From: Aporrectodea caliginosa
Lineage: Eukaryota; Annelida; Clitellata; Crassiclitellata; Lumbricidae
Direction of reading: 5' to 3'
Length of the DNA stretch: 64,000 bases
Assembly (NCBI GenBank): GCA_020284085.1
Contig: JACEVL010000803.1
Span: 124,001 to 188,000 of the forward strand
In this document: positions 30,533 through 42,176 of the stretch, piece after piece
Position numbering within the stretch: the stretch's first letter is position 1
Layout: the number at the start of each line of letters is the position of its first letter
The notes under the pieces: generated by a model
What the model was told of the DNA's origin: nothing
Seen by the model: the letters and a program-made list of their open reading frames with translations, nothing else
The model's database searches: none
Program-made: the position numbers and the translations under genes

Positions 30533-30925
30533 TGACGAATAGCGGCTGTAGGCCTAATTATGCTTGGGCCCTGAAAGAGTGATTAGACCCTTTGCACCTG
30601 CAAATAGGCACTCATGAGTGTGCGCCGAGTTGTAGGCTATTTAGGTAGGCCTATAACTGACCAATGACTGACCAGGGCAGGTGGTCCGCCGGAAGTGTGG
30701 GCGTTAGGACAGGCGGGAACGAAACAAGATGGAGAGAGGAGTTGAGGTTTAGCTCTTGTCTGAGTAAGACGGTTTTTTCGAGGACATTAGGCCGATGTTA
30801 CGTCTCGACGGACGGAGATTGACAACCGTGTTTAATATAGTGTCAATAGTGAACTTTCTTAGATTTGCGCTGATGTACGTTATTGAATCTTCGTTTGTTG
30901 AAATAAAACTTCGAAAATCTTCACA
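30533..30925 (+). repeat. 3' LTR (393 bp)
   Basis: Same length and sequence as the 5' LTR. It is followed without spacer by ATCTCCTC, the first bases of the right 1557-bp repeat. Confidence 0.95.
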
Positions 30926-32482
30926 ATCTCCTCTTTGTCTTATCTTCTTTTTATCTTCTCTTTAACTTCTTTTCTCTTTATCGTCTCTCTTCTCTCTATC
31001 TTCTCTTCTGTTTATGCTCTCTTCTCTTTATGTTCGTTTCATCTTCTCTTAATCTTCTCTTCTCTTTAGCTCCTCCTCATCTTACTTCTATTATCTTCTC
31101 TTCTTTTTATCTTCCTTTAACTTCTCTTTATCGTCTCTTAACTTTATCTTCTCTTCAACTTCTCTTCTCTTTATCTTCTCTTTCTTTCTACTTATCATTT
31201 CTTTCATCTATCGCGAACGTTATTGTGCCGCGAATAGATGACTCGGCTAAACTATATTGACGCCAACGTCTCTTGTCTTGTATTGACTTTTAAAGTATGT
31301 AACGACTGGGCTGTGCATTGTCCTATCTCTGTTACCTTACCATCTTCTCCATCTCTTTTTTCCATATTCGCATTGGCGATCCAGCATTTAGCCTCCTTCC
31401 AATGGAGCGAACAGATAATATCCTCAGATAATTTTATATGCTAATGTATAATGTTGTTTGGTCTCAAGAAAGACAGTTCCTATGGGAATATTTTACAACT
31501 CGTAGTGTGCCCAGCATTCCCTTTCCACTTCGACTGACTCCCACCCCTCGATGTATTCATCGCACGAGAACGCGTCAATACATTACCCCTCACGAGAACT
31601 CCTCGATGTGTTCCTTCTTAAAAAGAACCCACGATGTATATTCCTCCTTATAAGAACACTCATTGTATTCCCACTTACAAGAATCCTCTATGTATTCCCA
31701 CTTATAAGAATCCTCTATGTATTCCTGCTCATAAGAATCCTCTGTGTATTCCTGCTTATAAGAACCCAAGATGTATTCCCACTTATAAGAACCCTGGGTG
31801 CATTCTGCTTGTAAGAATGTTCGTATTCCCCCTTCAGTCTCCTACAATTTCCTCTGTTTTATGCAAAGGAACTTTGCCGGGGGCTTCAAAGATAAAAACA
31901 AGTCGTAAGCAATTCCCTAGATAAAAATTACTGGGCATTCCAACAGGTCGCTAGGGATACGTGTCATCTTTATTGCAATCCCTCGTTTTGTCCACTTGAC
32001 AATTTACGCTGGGCAGTAGACATATAGCTATAACGTTCCATCTGGCTCCCAGGAATGTTCTTAAGTTTTGTGGTCGTGCAGTCGGGGGTTGCTAATATCG
32101 AATGTCACGAAGGGAAACGTCGGAACTTCCTTCATAATTCAGCTGTAATTGCACAATTAAGTTCGTTGGAGAACTGTGGTGACGACAAGCTTTGGCCAAG
32201 AATTGGTATGCTGGTCTTTTAGTGCGGAGGTCGTTTTGTGGGTGGTTGAGGAATCCCACCTGGTGCATACAGAAAGAAAAGCATGCGTTTTATAACGTTT
32301 CCCAAACTGTGGTCGTCACCTCCGATTGGTTCCTTTAAATTCGAGGCGTGAGGTGTTTGCCGTCTGTTAATCAAAAGCCATTCATCAGGCGTGAATATGA
32401 CATTTTATACTTGTTGCTGGTATGCATGGACATAACTTGTATTGTGTCTATGGTACCCTGTCAACTCCACTTTTGAAAGAGG
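30926..32482. repeat. 1557-bp direct repeat, right copy (flanks LTR element)
   Basis: Gap-free match to 26632-28188. It begins at the last base of the 3' LTR and ends at GAAAGAGG, after which TGGCGACAGTCACC continues as unique sequence where the left copy meets the 5' LTR. Confidence 0.97.
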
Positions 32483-32669
32483 TGGCGACAGTCACCAGCA
32501 CTTTTTGTCAATGTGCTGAAATATTTGTGTGTGACATGACCGTTATTTTAGCTTGAAAGAAGATCAAATAACGACACTTAATGGCGGTGTATTCTAACAT
32601 ACTTAACGGAATTCGTTCTCTCGTTGTGTTACACAAGCAATACCGAACTGCCACCTGAATAGGCCTGTC

Positions 32670-32905
32670 TTGTTCATTCATTTATTCCGAGAATTTATAC
32701 AGCGCCTCTTCAAGAGACCTACTCAGAGGCGCTCCCAGTCCAGCCACGGCTTAAAAAGTGTGATTTGAGGGACTTTTAAAAAACAGGCGAGTTTGACCGA
32801 GGCATCAATCGCAAGTCTAGTGGAAGGCCATTCCAGATGGATGGTCCCACAATCGAAAAGGCTCGAGCGAACACTGTCTAAAAGAAGTGTGAGTTCGCGG
32901 GACCA
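32670..32905 (-). mobile_element. CR1-like LINE 3' end with (ATTC)n
   Basis: TTCATTCATTTATTCCGAGA, then ATTTATACAGCGCCTCTTCA, GAGGCGCTCCCAG. Minus-strand codons give IEKARANTV-like and VGPSIWNGLPLDLRLMP-like residues: the GP-x-x-W-x-x-LP motif is recognisable around 32815-32860. Confidence 0.75.
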
Positions 32906-33260
32906 ATCAATCAATCAAACTTTATTGTAACCATCAATCAAGTTATTTTACAGAAGTAGGTTCATTTTATCAAGATGGTAACAAGAAAGGCCCTTAAGGG
33001 ATGAAAATCCCGCTAACAGGGACACCTATTTGCTAAATCTGGGCTTAACAAAGTGGCAGGACGGTTAATTAACAGCTTGAATTACAAAGTTCATCAAGTA
33101 GCGTAATTATTAATCTAGTGTCAAACCCTTATGACTAAACAGAATAAAACAAACAGAAAAGGGCGACTTAACTAACAAAATAACAGTACGTAATAAGGCT
33201 AGTTATTAGTGATGTCGTCTATCAAATAAGCAGAAAAAGTTCCCCCTTGCCGAAGAGCGA
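32904..33260 (-). mobile_element. LINE/SINE-like 3' end with (TCAA)n, same family as 22061-22330
   Basis: TCAATCAATCAAACTTTATTG, then AGAAGTAGGTT, AAGGGATGAAAATCCCGCTA and CTTAACAAAGTGGCAG parallel the 22-kb copy. Directly abuts the CR1 tail, which suggests insertion into or beside its end. Confidence 0.6.
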
Positions 33261-33434
33261 AAAGTTCGACGGGCTGCGAGGTCAGAGACAGGTCGACAAA
33301 GATCACATACAACTAGCTTAAGCTAGTTAAGCTTCTGCATTGTCGTGCAAAGATTCAAAAGAGATTCAAAAGAGAATCAAAAGGATTCTTCATTGGTTGG
33401 CTATCGTGGTCTCAATGTAGTCAACATTCGTATA

Positions 33435-33512
33435 TATAAGGAAAGGGGGGGAGGGAGGATGGAGGGAGGGGAGGGAGAAGGGAAGGGGAGAGGGATGGAA
33501 GGAAGGAGGAAG
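33435..33512. repeat. (GGGA)n purine tract
   Basis: GGAGGGAGGATGGAGGGAGG-type low-complexity DNA. The 88-codon ORF through it is not taken as a gene. Confidence 0.8.
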
Positions 33513-33689
33513 TTGGTCATCACAACTTTGTGGGGTCACAGTGAGGCTCTTGCTTTATATCAGATTCTGCAACCGCTCCTTAGTTTATGCTGCACCTGCT
33601 CTTTGAAATGAACACCCAAAAGACCTCCGACTGCAGTTTGCTCATCCTTTTACCTCACCTTTTAATTTAGCCTGTGCATCAATCGCAAG

Positions 33690-33985
33690 TCTAGCAAGTC
33701 ACTCTCCTCTGCTGCTTTCCACTGGCGACTGAAAACCGAACTCTTCGAGCCATCTTATCCTGATTCTACTCCTACGCCACCACCATCACCATCTCAATCA
33801 TCACCAATTGCCACCGTAGCACCATGCTATCTTCTCGGCTTGACTCCGGATTCTGACCTGGCACCGGAACGGACGAAACAGCCTGGCTATTGCGGACTTG
33901 ATTTGATATAGCGCCGGTGAATGCGCTGGTCTGCCTGACGCGGCTTTTGTCTAGCGCTGAGAAATTTTGAAGATTTATATTACAT
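33690..33985 (+). mobile_element. LINE 3' end fragment (family shared with 52360 and 60160)
   Basis: CTCTGCTGCTTTCCACTGGC, GACTGAAAACCGAACTCTTC, CACCACCATCACCATC, GCCACCGTAGCACCATGCTA, CTCGGCTTGA, AGCCTGGCTATTGCGGACTT, GATTTGATATAGCGCCGGTG occur in the same order in the two other copies. 5'-truncated tail. Confidence 0.8.
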
Positions 33986-35920
33986 TACATCTACTCTATT
34001 TGGCTTAGCGGTATTACGGCTGTTGGGGCTTGCGTATTTTTACTGGTGCGTTGGTAAATATAAGAAAAGAAGAACGAAGAACGCAATATGAGTGCACTAT
34101 GTTGATATGCATGGGTCTGTGTTGAAACTCTGTCAAAGAAACATTTGAAGTTTTTTCAAATCTATTTTAATGGTATATAAATGAGGGGAAGTAGGTTATA
34201 GCATTGCAGTCGAGTCGGCCAAAGACCTGCAGGGCATTTGCTATCGAAACGAAAGCAGTTCGATGTGTAAGAGATATGATTAATGCATATGCCTATAGAA
34301 CATCTAACAGAGGTAAATACGGCTGTCTATTAAACAGATCTAAAACAGGAAATACACAGGGTGACTGATCAGCATAGCATTGTACATTTTAAAAAGAGCG
34401 AGCAGGGAAAATTTGCGTTTCAAGGTTATATTAAAATATTGCTTAGAAAGCTCACTTCTAAAGTTATATTTAAACGATCTATAGAAATTCTGATGTTCAA
34501 AAGTTCTGATGTTCTAAATAAAGAAAATTGCTTAGAAGTAGTCTAGTTAAAATAGCGCTTTAAAGGTTTAAAGATTAAGTCCAAATATTTCTTCAGAAAC
34601 TCATTTTTAAAGGTAAAATACTGTTTAGAAATATTGTTTAGAAAACCCAGTGCTTTAAGGTCAAAGCAAAATATTGCTTTCAGAGAAGGCAAACAAGCTT
34701 CCACGTCCAATTTTGCGACGTGACAGCGTCGCCTTCACTGTAAGAAACTACTAAAGAGACATCAGAATACGAGCTTCTTTACGACACACAGATAAGCCAG
34801 TTCCAGGAAAGTTTACACTGACTCTTCTATTCCACAGACGTGACCAACGAGAACTAAGCTCACTTACTGATCGAGAGACAGGAAGATGATATATACCGTG
34901 TGCGCTGAAGCGATCTCAGGGCGCCAATGCGAAACAAGTCCGTTTAATAAATTTTGTCAGTTGGCGGAGAACGAGGGTCGTGGCCCTGATACCGTCTGGT
35001 ATAATGAATGGTAAGTAATTGCGTTTCGTCTTTGTGACGGTTCCACCGTGTAATTAAGAGCCAAGTTATACTTTAATTGCGATGAGTCTCTTGGTAGATT
35101 CGTCCTCACTGTCAATCGGCCGCGCGATCGTCGCAATCATGGACGCAGTCGATAAGGGGATGAATAGTGTCCGCAAGAAACCGTGAAAGAAGTCTGGAAG
35201 AAAGGAATGAACGAATAGGAGAGGACAGAAGCACTCAGTGGCTCATCTAGCCTAACCTTACGACTTCCATAGCGCCATTATCATAGTCCAAGCCATCAGT
35301 TGAATGGTCGAATAAAGTGAGTATAATAATCAGCAATCAATGTCAATGGCCAGCAGGTATATATACGTCACTCGATGCCATAAATTAAAATTATCTGACG
35401 ATGAAATGCGGTCTTCTCTATAGCCCAGTGTGGTCTTTAAAGGGTCGCTTCGTATTTTCCAAACAAGCGTCTAACTTCAGGTCATTATTTATTAATTCAC
35501 GGGTCATTTCTTTCGAACACTTATCACGTGCGCAGTCGGTAAATCTAAATTTTAGTCACCGTTTAATGCTTGCTAATGCTTTCAGGCAGTTAATTTTTAT
35601 GAGCTCCAAGCCGCACTAAACTTTTATGGGTTGCGTTGGAAAACGTCGGCAAATGATATGGCGAAAGCAGACGATTAGAGAAGGTGAAAGGTGAAGAAGA
35701 AAAGCAGAAATGAGGCTTGACCACGGACATATTATATTGACAACGAAAAAGTAGGGAAAACAGATACAAAGAATTCTCCATGGACGAATTTGACTGGTTT
35801 CTAGTTGCTAGAATGGTGTGGGATTATTACACTCGAAATTAGTCACTTAAAAGAGCTAACGGTCAGGGTGAAGTCTTCACGCTGAAGAAATTTCAACGTT
35901 TATGGCCCTCTCTCGTTTCA
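33986..35920. other. Intron 1 sequence, no gene recognised
   Basis: About 1.9 kb with short repeated words (TTTAAAGGT, GCTTAGAAA around 34430-34680). I found no coding, RNA or transposon signature. Confidence 0.45.
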
Positions 35921-35924
35921 ATAG

Positions 35925-36160
<236 letters not shown>

Positions 36161-36734
36161 CTGTCAACAATCTCATCGCTTTATCTTTATTTTGATGTCT
36201 TTCCTTTTGTCTGACAATCTTTCTCTATTGAATCCGTTCTCTTTCTTAAACAAGAGCTCTCTATCTGTCTGTCTGTCTGTCTTTCTGTCTGACTCTTTAG
36301 TCGTATCACTACTGCCTGTCTATCTATCTATATGTTTCTAGATACACATCAATATATTAAATCGCGGTTAAGATAACTACAGCTTTGCATGTCTACGGAG
36401 GCATCGAATGTCGAAGCAAGCGATGCTGATAGGTCGTCCTCTCGTGGGAGTAACTCTCCGCATTCCGTCCATGCTTGGTCCTCCTACTGGAGATGCTCTG
36501 GATGCTGAAACTGCTGTCGCTGCTGATTTGCCTATTGCTCGTCTTTGAGGCGTCGAAATGTAACTCGACCCCGGGCGGGGACAAGGACACCTGCTAAACG
36601 AATCAGACGGACAGAGAGACGGACAAACAGACGAACGGAAAGAACACAGGCGGACGGAAGAAGACAGATAGATATAACGTGCAGTCGTATTAATGGACAA
36701 TCGATGGGGCATCACGGAGGCGAATAAGACGGTG

Positions 36735-36840
36735 AGAAGAGAAGTGAGGAGGCATGGTTGCCGATTGGTATGAGAGCTCGGCTTGTAACGCGGAGAGTAA
36801 GGATTCGAGACCCACCTGAGACGGCTACTCATTACGAAGT
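36735..36840 (+). mobile_element. tRNA-derived SINE head (family B-like)
   Basis: GGCATGGTTGCCGATTGGTA (A-box region), TGTAACGCGGAGAGTAAGG and ATTCGAGACCC (B-box-like) are spaced as in the family B heads, on the plus strand. Confidence 0.55.
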
Positions 36841-36947
36841 CCTTTACAAGTCCTGTACTCATAATTACTTCAAGCCTCTGATTCAGATTTTTTGACCTTG
36901 CACCATTATATACAATGGACCTATGATGATGAATTGATCATCGTAAT

Positions 36948-36958
36948 GATGATGATGA

Positions 36959-37051
<93 letters not shown>

Positions 37052-37165
37052 CAGTAGCAGTAGCAGTAGCAGTAGCAGTAGCAGTAGCAGTAGCAGCAGC
37101 AGTAGCAGTAGCAGTAGTAGTTGCAGCAGCAGCAGCAGTACCAGTACCAATACCAGTAGTAATAA
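36948..37165. repeat. (TAG)n/(CAGTAG)n microsatellite
   Basis: A pure AGT array passes into CAGTAG hexamers and then GCAGCA/ACCAGT units. Confidence 0.97.
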
Positions 37166-37209
37166 CTAGTAACCTACCAACCTCATGCCTACCTCGGGTA
37201 AAATAATAA

Positions 37210-37335
37210 CAACACAGGCAGTCAGGCAAATAGACAGACAGGCAGATAGACAGGCAGGCAGATAGACAGGCAGGCAGACAGACAGGCAGATAGACAGGCA
37301 GGCAGACAGACAGATAGACAGACATGCGGGCAGAC
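37210..37335. repeat. (CAGACAGG)n/(CAGATAGA)n tract
   Basis: Degenerate tetramer array of CAGG, CAGA and TAGA. Confidence 0.9.
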
Positions 37336-37589
37336 AGAGGCAGTGTGCAGCAGAGCACATCAAACATTCGGACAGGCCAGAAAAAGAAAACCAAGCGAAC
37401 GCCGAGAAATGGACGAAAGAAGAATTAGTTTTTCTTTTCGGCACACGGTGTCTCCTCTGAGTTATGACCTACATCGAGTTTCGAACTGGGACAAGTCAAG
37501 GTCACCTTCATGTCTCGCTTAAGCGGTTAATCAAACCCGAATCGACGGGTTCAAGCGACGATCCAGAGGCCAATGTGGACATCACCCAA

Positions 37590-37930
37590 ACCTTTTACTC
37601 AGACGATGATGATGATGAAGACGAAGATGATGAAGACGATGAACAGGAGAAAGAATATTAGGAGAAATCAGAGGAGAAATGAAGGAAGAAAAAGCAGTCG
37701 AAGGAGAAAACTGAGAAGAAAAAAGAAAGAAGAAAAGCAAAAAATGGATAACAGGCATAGAAGAGGAAGAGCTGGAAGTAGAAGAGAATTAAGGGGAAGA
37801 AAAAAAGGAGAAAGAGAACAAAGAAAAGAGGGAGGTGAAAGAAGAGGAGGATGAGGAAAAGGAAGCTGACCAGGACTTGCAGCATATGAAGAAATATAAA
37901 GAGCAGAAAGAGGAAGAGGAGGATTAATAA
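37590..37930. repeat. GA-rich low-complexity DNA
   Basis: GAAGA/GGAGAA purine tract; ORFs are Lys/Arg/Glu only. Confidence 0.85.
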
Positions 37931-38044
37931 GAGAAAGAGTTTTTTCGGTGGCATTGAACGGTCACCGGAAGAATATTGGAAGACTTCCGTCAAACCGTCA
38001 AGGAATGCAATTCCGATACAAAAACACTGATTGCGACTCCGCTG

Positions 38045-38505
38045 GCACACATTCCATACACAAACACAAACACATGCAAAGAAACACGCGCAAACATGCA
38101 CACGAAAGTGCACACACAAATACACAGACACATGAACACACAAACACACATGCACAAGCACACAAACAGGCACACGCAAACATACAAAAACAACTAAACA
38201 CACACAAAAGCACAAACACACACAAAAGCACAAACACACTCAAACACACAAACACAAGCAAACATGTCACAAAAGTGCACACACAAATACACAGACACAT
38301 GAACACACATGCACAAGCACACAAACATACTTACAGGCACACGCAGACGCACAAAAACACCCACACACACAAACACACACAAACAAACATGCGCACAAAA
38401 ATGCAGACACAAACACACATATAAACACACTGGCACATACCCACACACACATGCACAATGCGCACACAGATGCACAAACAAACACTGACACAAACAAACA
38501 CATTA
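38045..38505. repeat. CACAAACA-type minisatellite with duplicated 140-bp block
   Basis: CACACAAA and CACAAGCA units. The segment AAAGTGCACACACAAATACA with its downstream CAGACACATGAACACACA occurs twice (38103 and 38271), so part of the tract duplicated as a block of about 168 bp. Confidence 0.85.
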
Positions 38506-38789
38506 ACGTACATGTATATATCGTCGGCCACCACTAGATACGATAGGTCTATTTCTTACTTAAACAGATGCTCAAACAGTAACACGGTTGGATATCGTGT
38601 CGTTAGCTGCGTCAATCCGATACTTATTCAAGTACCAACCTAGAAAACTCATTGTCACTGTGTTCGTTGTTTCTCTTATTTCTGCCTGTTTCTCGTTTTT
38701 CTTTCTCGTCTAAACCGCTGTCTATCTGAGCTTGGAACCTATCCTTTTGGCGAACCGAGTTATGTGATGGGTGCATAATATCTTCTTTT

Positions 38790-39060
38790 TTTCTCTGCCT
38801 TCCTAGGCAGGTTCGTACGTCCAATGTCGCCATTCGTCACGTTGTCTGGCTTTCTCCTTCAACTTGCTGTAATACTTCTCCATCATCCAGTCCAACAACA
38901 TCATTCTCGGTCTTCCTCTTGTCTTCTTGCCCTCCATTCTTCCCTCAATTATAGTTCTTAGGAGGGAGCCTCACCTCATAATGTGGCCCAACCATTTTCT
39001 CTGTCGGCTTCTTATTATTCCTATCAGCGATCTTTTTTTATAGTCCTTCTCCTCTTCTTT
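38790..39060 (-). mobile_element. LINE ORF2 C-terminal fragment
   Basis: Minus-strand codons give SLIGIIRSRQRKWLGHIMR, then after a stop [37 protein letters not shown] and RDEWRHW-like. This is the end of a widespread endonuclease/reverse-transcriptase LINE (RQRKWLGHxxR, GKxxRGRPR, LLDWMM). It is interrupted by stops. Confidence 0.8.
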
Positions 39061-39290
39061 TTCTTCTCCATTTTCCAGTAATTCACCTTCTTCTCCCATC
39101 CTTTTTCCTCTTCCTTGTCTTCTCCTTCTTCTCCTTCTTCTCTGTCTTCGTCTTCTCCTCCTCCTCCTCCTCCTCCTCCTCCTCCTCCTCTTCATCATCC
39201 TCTTTCTTCTTCTTCTTTTACTTCTTCTTCTGATTCTCCTTCATTTCTTCCTCTTCTTCCTCTTCTCGCTCTGCTTTGTTTTCCTTCTGA
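39060..39290. repeat. (CTT)n/(CTC)n polypyrimidine tract between two LINE fragments
   Basis: TCTTCTCCTTCTTCTCC-type DNA; Arg- or Ser/Pro-rich ORFs are artefacts. Confidence 0.9.
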
Positions 39291-40060
39291 AAAAGAAGCG
39301 CAGATACTGCGGGAGGATCGAAGAGGACAGGACTGGAAAATGCTCGTTAATTTGGAAAAGTTCTCAGTGATGCATATAGGGAACAGAAACAACGAGTCTT
39401 CATATGAAATGGGGTATGGTATTGAAAGTGAATGAGGAAGAAAGGGACTTGGGAGTGATTTTACAAAAGAGTGCAAACCCTTCAAGGCAGTGTGCTGAAG
39501 CATAAAAGTCTAACTCAGCGTTAGGTTTGATAAGAAGGACAATAGAAGGACAAGAGACAAGGATACAGTACTGAGGTTGTACAAATCACAGGTAAGGCCA
39601 CAGTTGAATACTGGAATACTGCATCCATGCAGGTATGGAATCCATACCTGAAATAGGAGATGGAAAACTGGAGAAATTGCAAAGAATTAAGAGCTACGAA
39701 AATGATTTGAGACTACAAGGATTCAGCTATGAAGAAAGTTTGAACAGGTGTGGACTAACAACATTGGAGAAAAGGAGGAGCAGAGGAGATCTAGATGGAA
39801 GGTTACAAGATTATCACTGGAAACGGTGGAAAGGAAGCATTAAAGTGGGAGAGGTTCTTTGAATTAGCACTAAACGAGGCAACACAGGGACACAGCTATA
39901 AATTATTTAAGAAGCAGAAAGGAACATCAGGGCAGAAATTCTTCAGTGCAAGAGTTATAGACTTGTGGAATGGCTTGGATGATAGTATTGTCTCAGTGGA
40001 TACTGTCACGGCTTTTAAGAGGAGGCTAGGGGAAATGGGCTATTAAGCGTTCTAGGTTTA
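39290..40060 (+). mobile_element. LINE reverse-transcriptase C-terminal remnant
   Basis: Plus-strand frames give NLEKFSVMHIGNRNNESSYE, then after frame changes QLNTGILHPC, LEKLQRIKSYENDLRLQGFS, YEESLNRCGLTTLEKRRSRG and GTSGQKFFSARVIDLWNGLD followed by VDTVTAFKRRLGEMGY. The order (M-H-I-G, LTTLEKRRxRGDL, FFSxRVxxxWNxLD, FKxxLD) is the C-terminal half of a CR1/L2-like LINE polymerase. Several frameshifts and a deletion make it inactive. Confidence 0.85.
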
Positions 40061-40284
40061 TTTCTTGCGGTTCTAGCACAGAGTATACACTCCTCTGAAT
40101 CACTTAAGACCCTTGCTATGTTAAGTTATGTTATCTCCTTCATTCGACCTCAGGAACCAGTCATATGCTGCGACCTCATATGCATATTTAAAAGATGTAG
40201 AGGTTATTGTCCGATGAGAGTATGACGTAATGCAAACGCAAATTATATAAATCGCTTCTATATCATGTTCAGACGACTTTTCAG

Positions 40285-41205
40285 TACTATTTCCGCTCCT
40301 CCTTCCTCCTCCTCTCTTCTGTGTCTGTTCTATACCCTCCTCCTTATTCCGCCTCCAACTTCAGTTCCTCCTCTTCCTTCTCTTCCTGCTCATCTTCCTC
40401 TTCCTCCCCTCTCTTTCTTCTTTCCTCCTCCTCCTCCTCGCTTCTTCCTCGTCCCCTTCCTCCTCTTTCTCCTCTTCCTCCTCTTCTTTCTCTCTTCCTC
40501 CTCTCCCTCCTCTTCCTCTTCTGCCTCTTCCTTCTCTTCCTCTTCCCTCCTCTTCCGCTTCCTCCTCTTCCGCGTCCTCCTCTTCTCTTCCCTTCTTTTC
40601 CTCTTCTTGATCTTCTTCCTCTTCCTCCTCTACCGATTCCACTTCCTCCTCTAACTCCCTCTTCCCTCCTCTTCCTTCTCTTCCTCCTCTTCCTCTTCTT
40701 CTCTTTTCTTCCTCTTCCGCTTCCTCCTCTTCCGCGTCCTCCCTCTTCTCTTTCCTCCTTTTCCTCTTCCTGATCTTCCTCCTCCTCCTCTACCGATTCC
40801 ACTTCCTCCTCTAACTCCTCTTCTCTTCCTCCTCTTCCTTCTCTTCCTCCTCTTCCTCTTCTTCCTCTCTTCTTCCTCCTTTCTCTTCCGCTTCCTCCTC
40901 TTCCTCCGTCCTCCTCTTCTCTTCCCTCCTTTTCCTCTTCCTGATCTTCCTCCTCTCTTCCTCTACCGATTCCACTTCCTCCTCTAACTCCTCTTCCCCT
41001 CCTCTTCCTTCTCTTCCTCCTCTTCCTCTTCTTCCTCTTCCTCCTCTTCCGCTTCCTCCTCTTCCGCGTCCTCCTCTTCTCTTCCCTCCTTTTCCTCTTC
41101 CTGATCTTCCTCCTCTTCCTCCTCCCCTACCGATTCCACTTCCTCCTCTAACTCCTCTTCCCTCCTCTTCCTCTTCTTCCTCCTCTTCCTACTGTGGAAT
41201 GCCCC
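40285..41205. repeat. Polypyrimidine array with 160-180-bp higher-order unit
   Basis: CTTCCTCCT-type DNA on the plus strand. The marker ACCGATTCCACTTCCTCCTC plus TAACTCC recurs at about 40632, 40790, 40967 and 41129, preceded each time by CTTCCTGATCTTCCTCC (first copy CTTCTTGATC). The array therefore consists of about four large units, each built of TCC/TCTTCC. Confidence 0.93.
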
Positions 41206-41759
41206 GCACGAACTCATATCAGCGCTCCTCTTTTTTTACGACGCTCAGACTTTGTGTAGCGCTCCATTAGAAAAAACTTTTTATGGCACTCTACGCCGAC
41301 GACATTGCTGAAACACCGAATAGAGTCCATATAATTATATGCCATCTAAGTACAAGAATATATGCACTTATTGCATGACATGCATTCACAATATATATAT
41401 ATATATATTATATATATATATACACATATATACACACATACAGCTAGGGTGGTTCAAAAAGTCCCACCGTACAAAATGCAATTTCTCGACAACCGATAGA
41501 GAATTTTCTACCAAAATGTCAGGATTTACAATCCATGCACATTTCACTGAATTATGTTCACTGCTCCAGAGACTACAGCTGTTTAAATATTCTATTCCGT
41601 ATTTTGAAAATTACGCAGAAAAATGGACAGTCACATGTAGTTTTCAGCGTCACATAACACATTCTTTCATTACGAATTCAGAGATCTTTTAGACAGTTTA
41701 TCTCAAAGCATGTTCGAAGTGTCCACTCTACAGGTTCGAAGCCTTTTGTGAAGCTCAGT

Positions 41760-42150
41760 ATAAGTAAGTATATCCTTTATTGAAAAACAAACTGCTAACC
41801 GCATTTTGGTGTACACAGACCATCAAATAGATAAAAAAAATAAGTATAAAGCATCCGTGTGACAAATGTACGGCCTTGTTGATTGAATCCTGCGGCAGCT
41901 GGTCCCATATTAACTGCAAGACTCTCTTCAGCTCGTCAATGTTCTTCGGCTTAGAATGAAATGTGTTGTAGCGTTCAAGCATAGCTCCCCAGACGTGATA
42001 ATCAAGACGTTTATGGTCAGGAGAGTTTGGTGACCACTCATCTTTGCCAATGAATTCACTGCAGTTGGTGGCAATAAAGTCATGAGCCAACGTTGCGCAC
42101 CGCCCTGCTGCATGGAAAATGAAACCATGCAGATGGTAGTCTGCATGGTT
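41760..42150 (-). pseudogene. Tc1/mariner transposase remnant
   Basis: Two overlapping minus-strand frames encode ICMVSFSMQQGGAQRWLMTL and then DFIATNCSEFIGKDEWSPNS, PDHKRLDYHVWGAMLERYNT and QLIWDQLPQDSINKAVHLSH. QQ-x-GA and W-x-PNSPD-x-x-x-LDYHVWG are the second and third catalytic blocks of Tc1/mariner enzymes. The Asp of the QQDGA block is replaced by Gly in this reading and the frame is shifted, so it is inactive. Confidence 0.85.
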
Positions 42151-42176
42151 TCATTGCAGTCTTGCTGTCTTCAAAA

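Larger units (their letters stand above)
28189..30925 (+). mobile_element. LTR retrotransposon encoding only Gag and protease (non-autonomous)
   Basis: Two 393-bp LTRs (28189-28581 and 30533-30925) that look identical bracket a 1951-bp internal region. Both LTRs run TGACGAATAGCG...ATCTTCACA and contain AATAAA 18 bp before their end. A primer-binding-site-like TGGCGAGCCTGCCAGG starts at 28584 and a polypurine tract AAAAGGGGGAG at about 30517-30527. The single ORF carries Gag and an aspartic protease of Ty3/gypsy type. Reverse transcriptase, RNase H and integrase are absent, so the element depends on enzymes from a relative. Identical LTRs imply recent insertion. It lies in the sense orientation in intron 1 of the receptor gene and is flanked by the 1557-bp repeats. 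Confidence 0.95.

Noticed and set aside
36377..36862. 161-codon minus-strand ORF
   Set aside because: Ser/Arg-rich composition with no recognisable domain. It overlaps a SINE head and repeat-like sequence, and there is no splice or homology support.
37658..38239. 193-codon minus-strand ORF (Cys/Val/Phe-rich)
   Set aside because: It spans a CACAAACA array and a GA-rich tract; composition follows the repeats.
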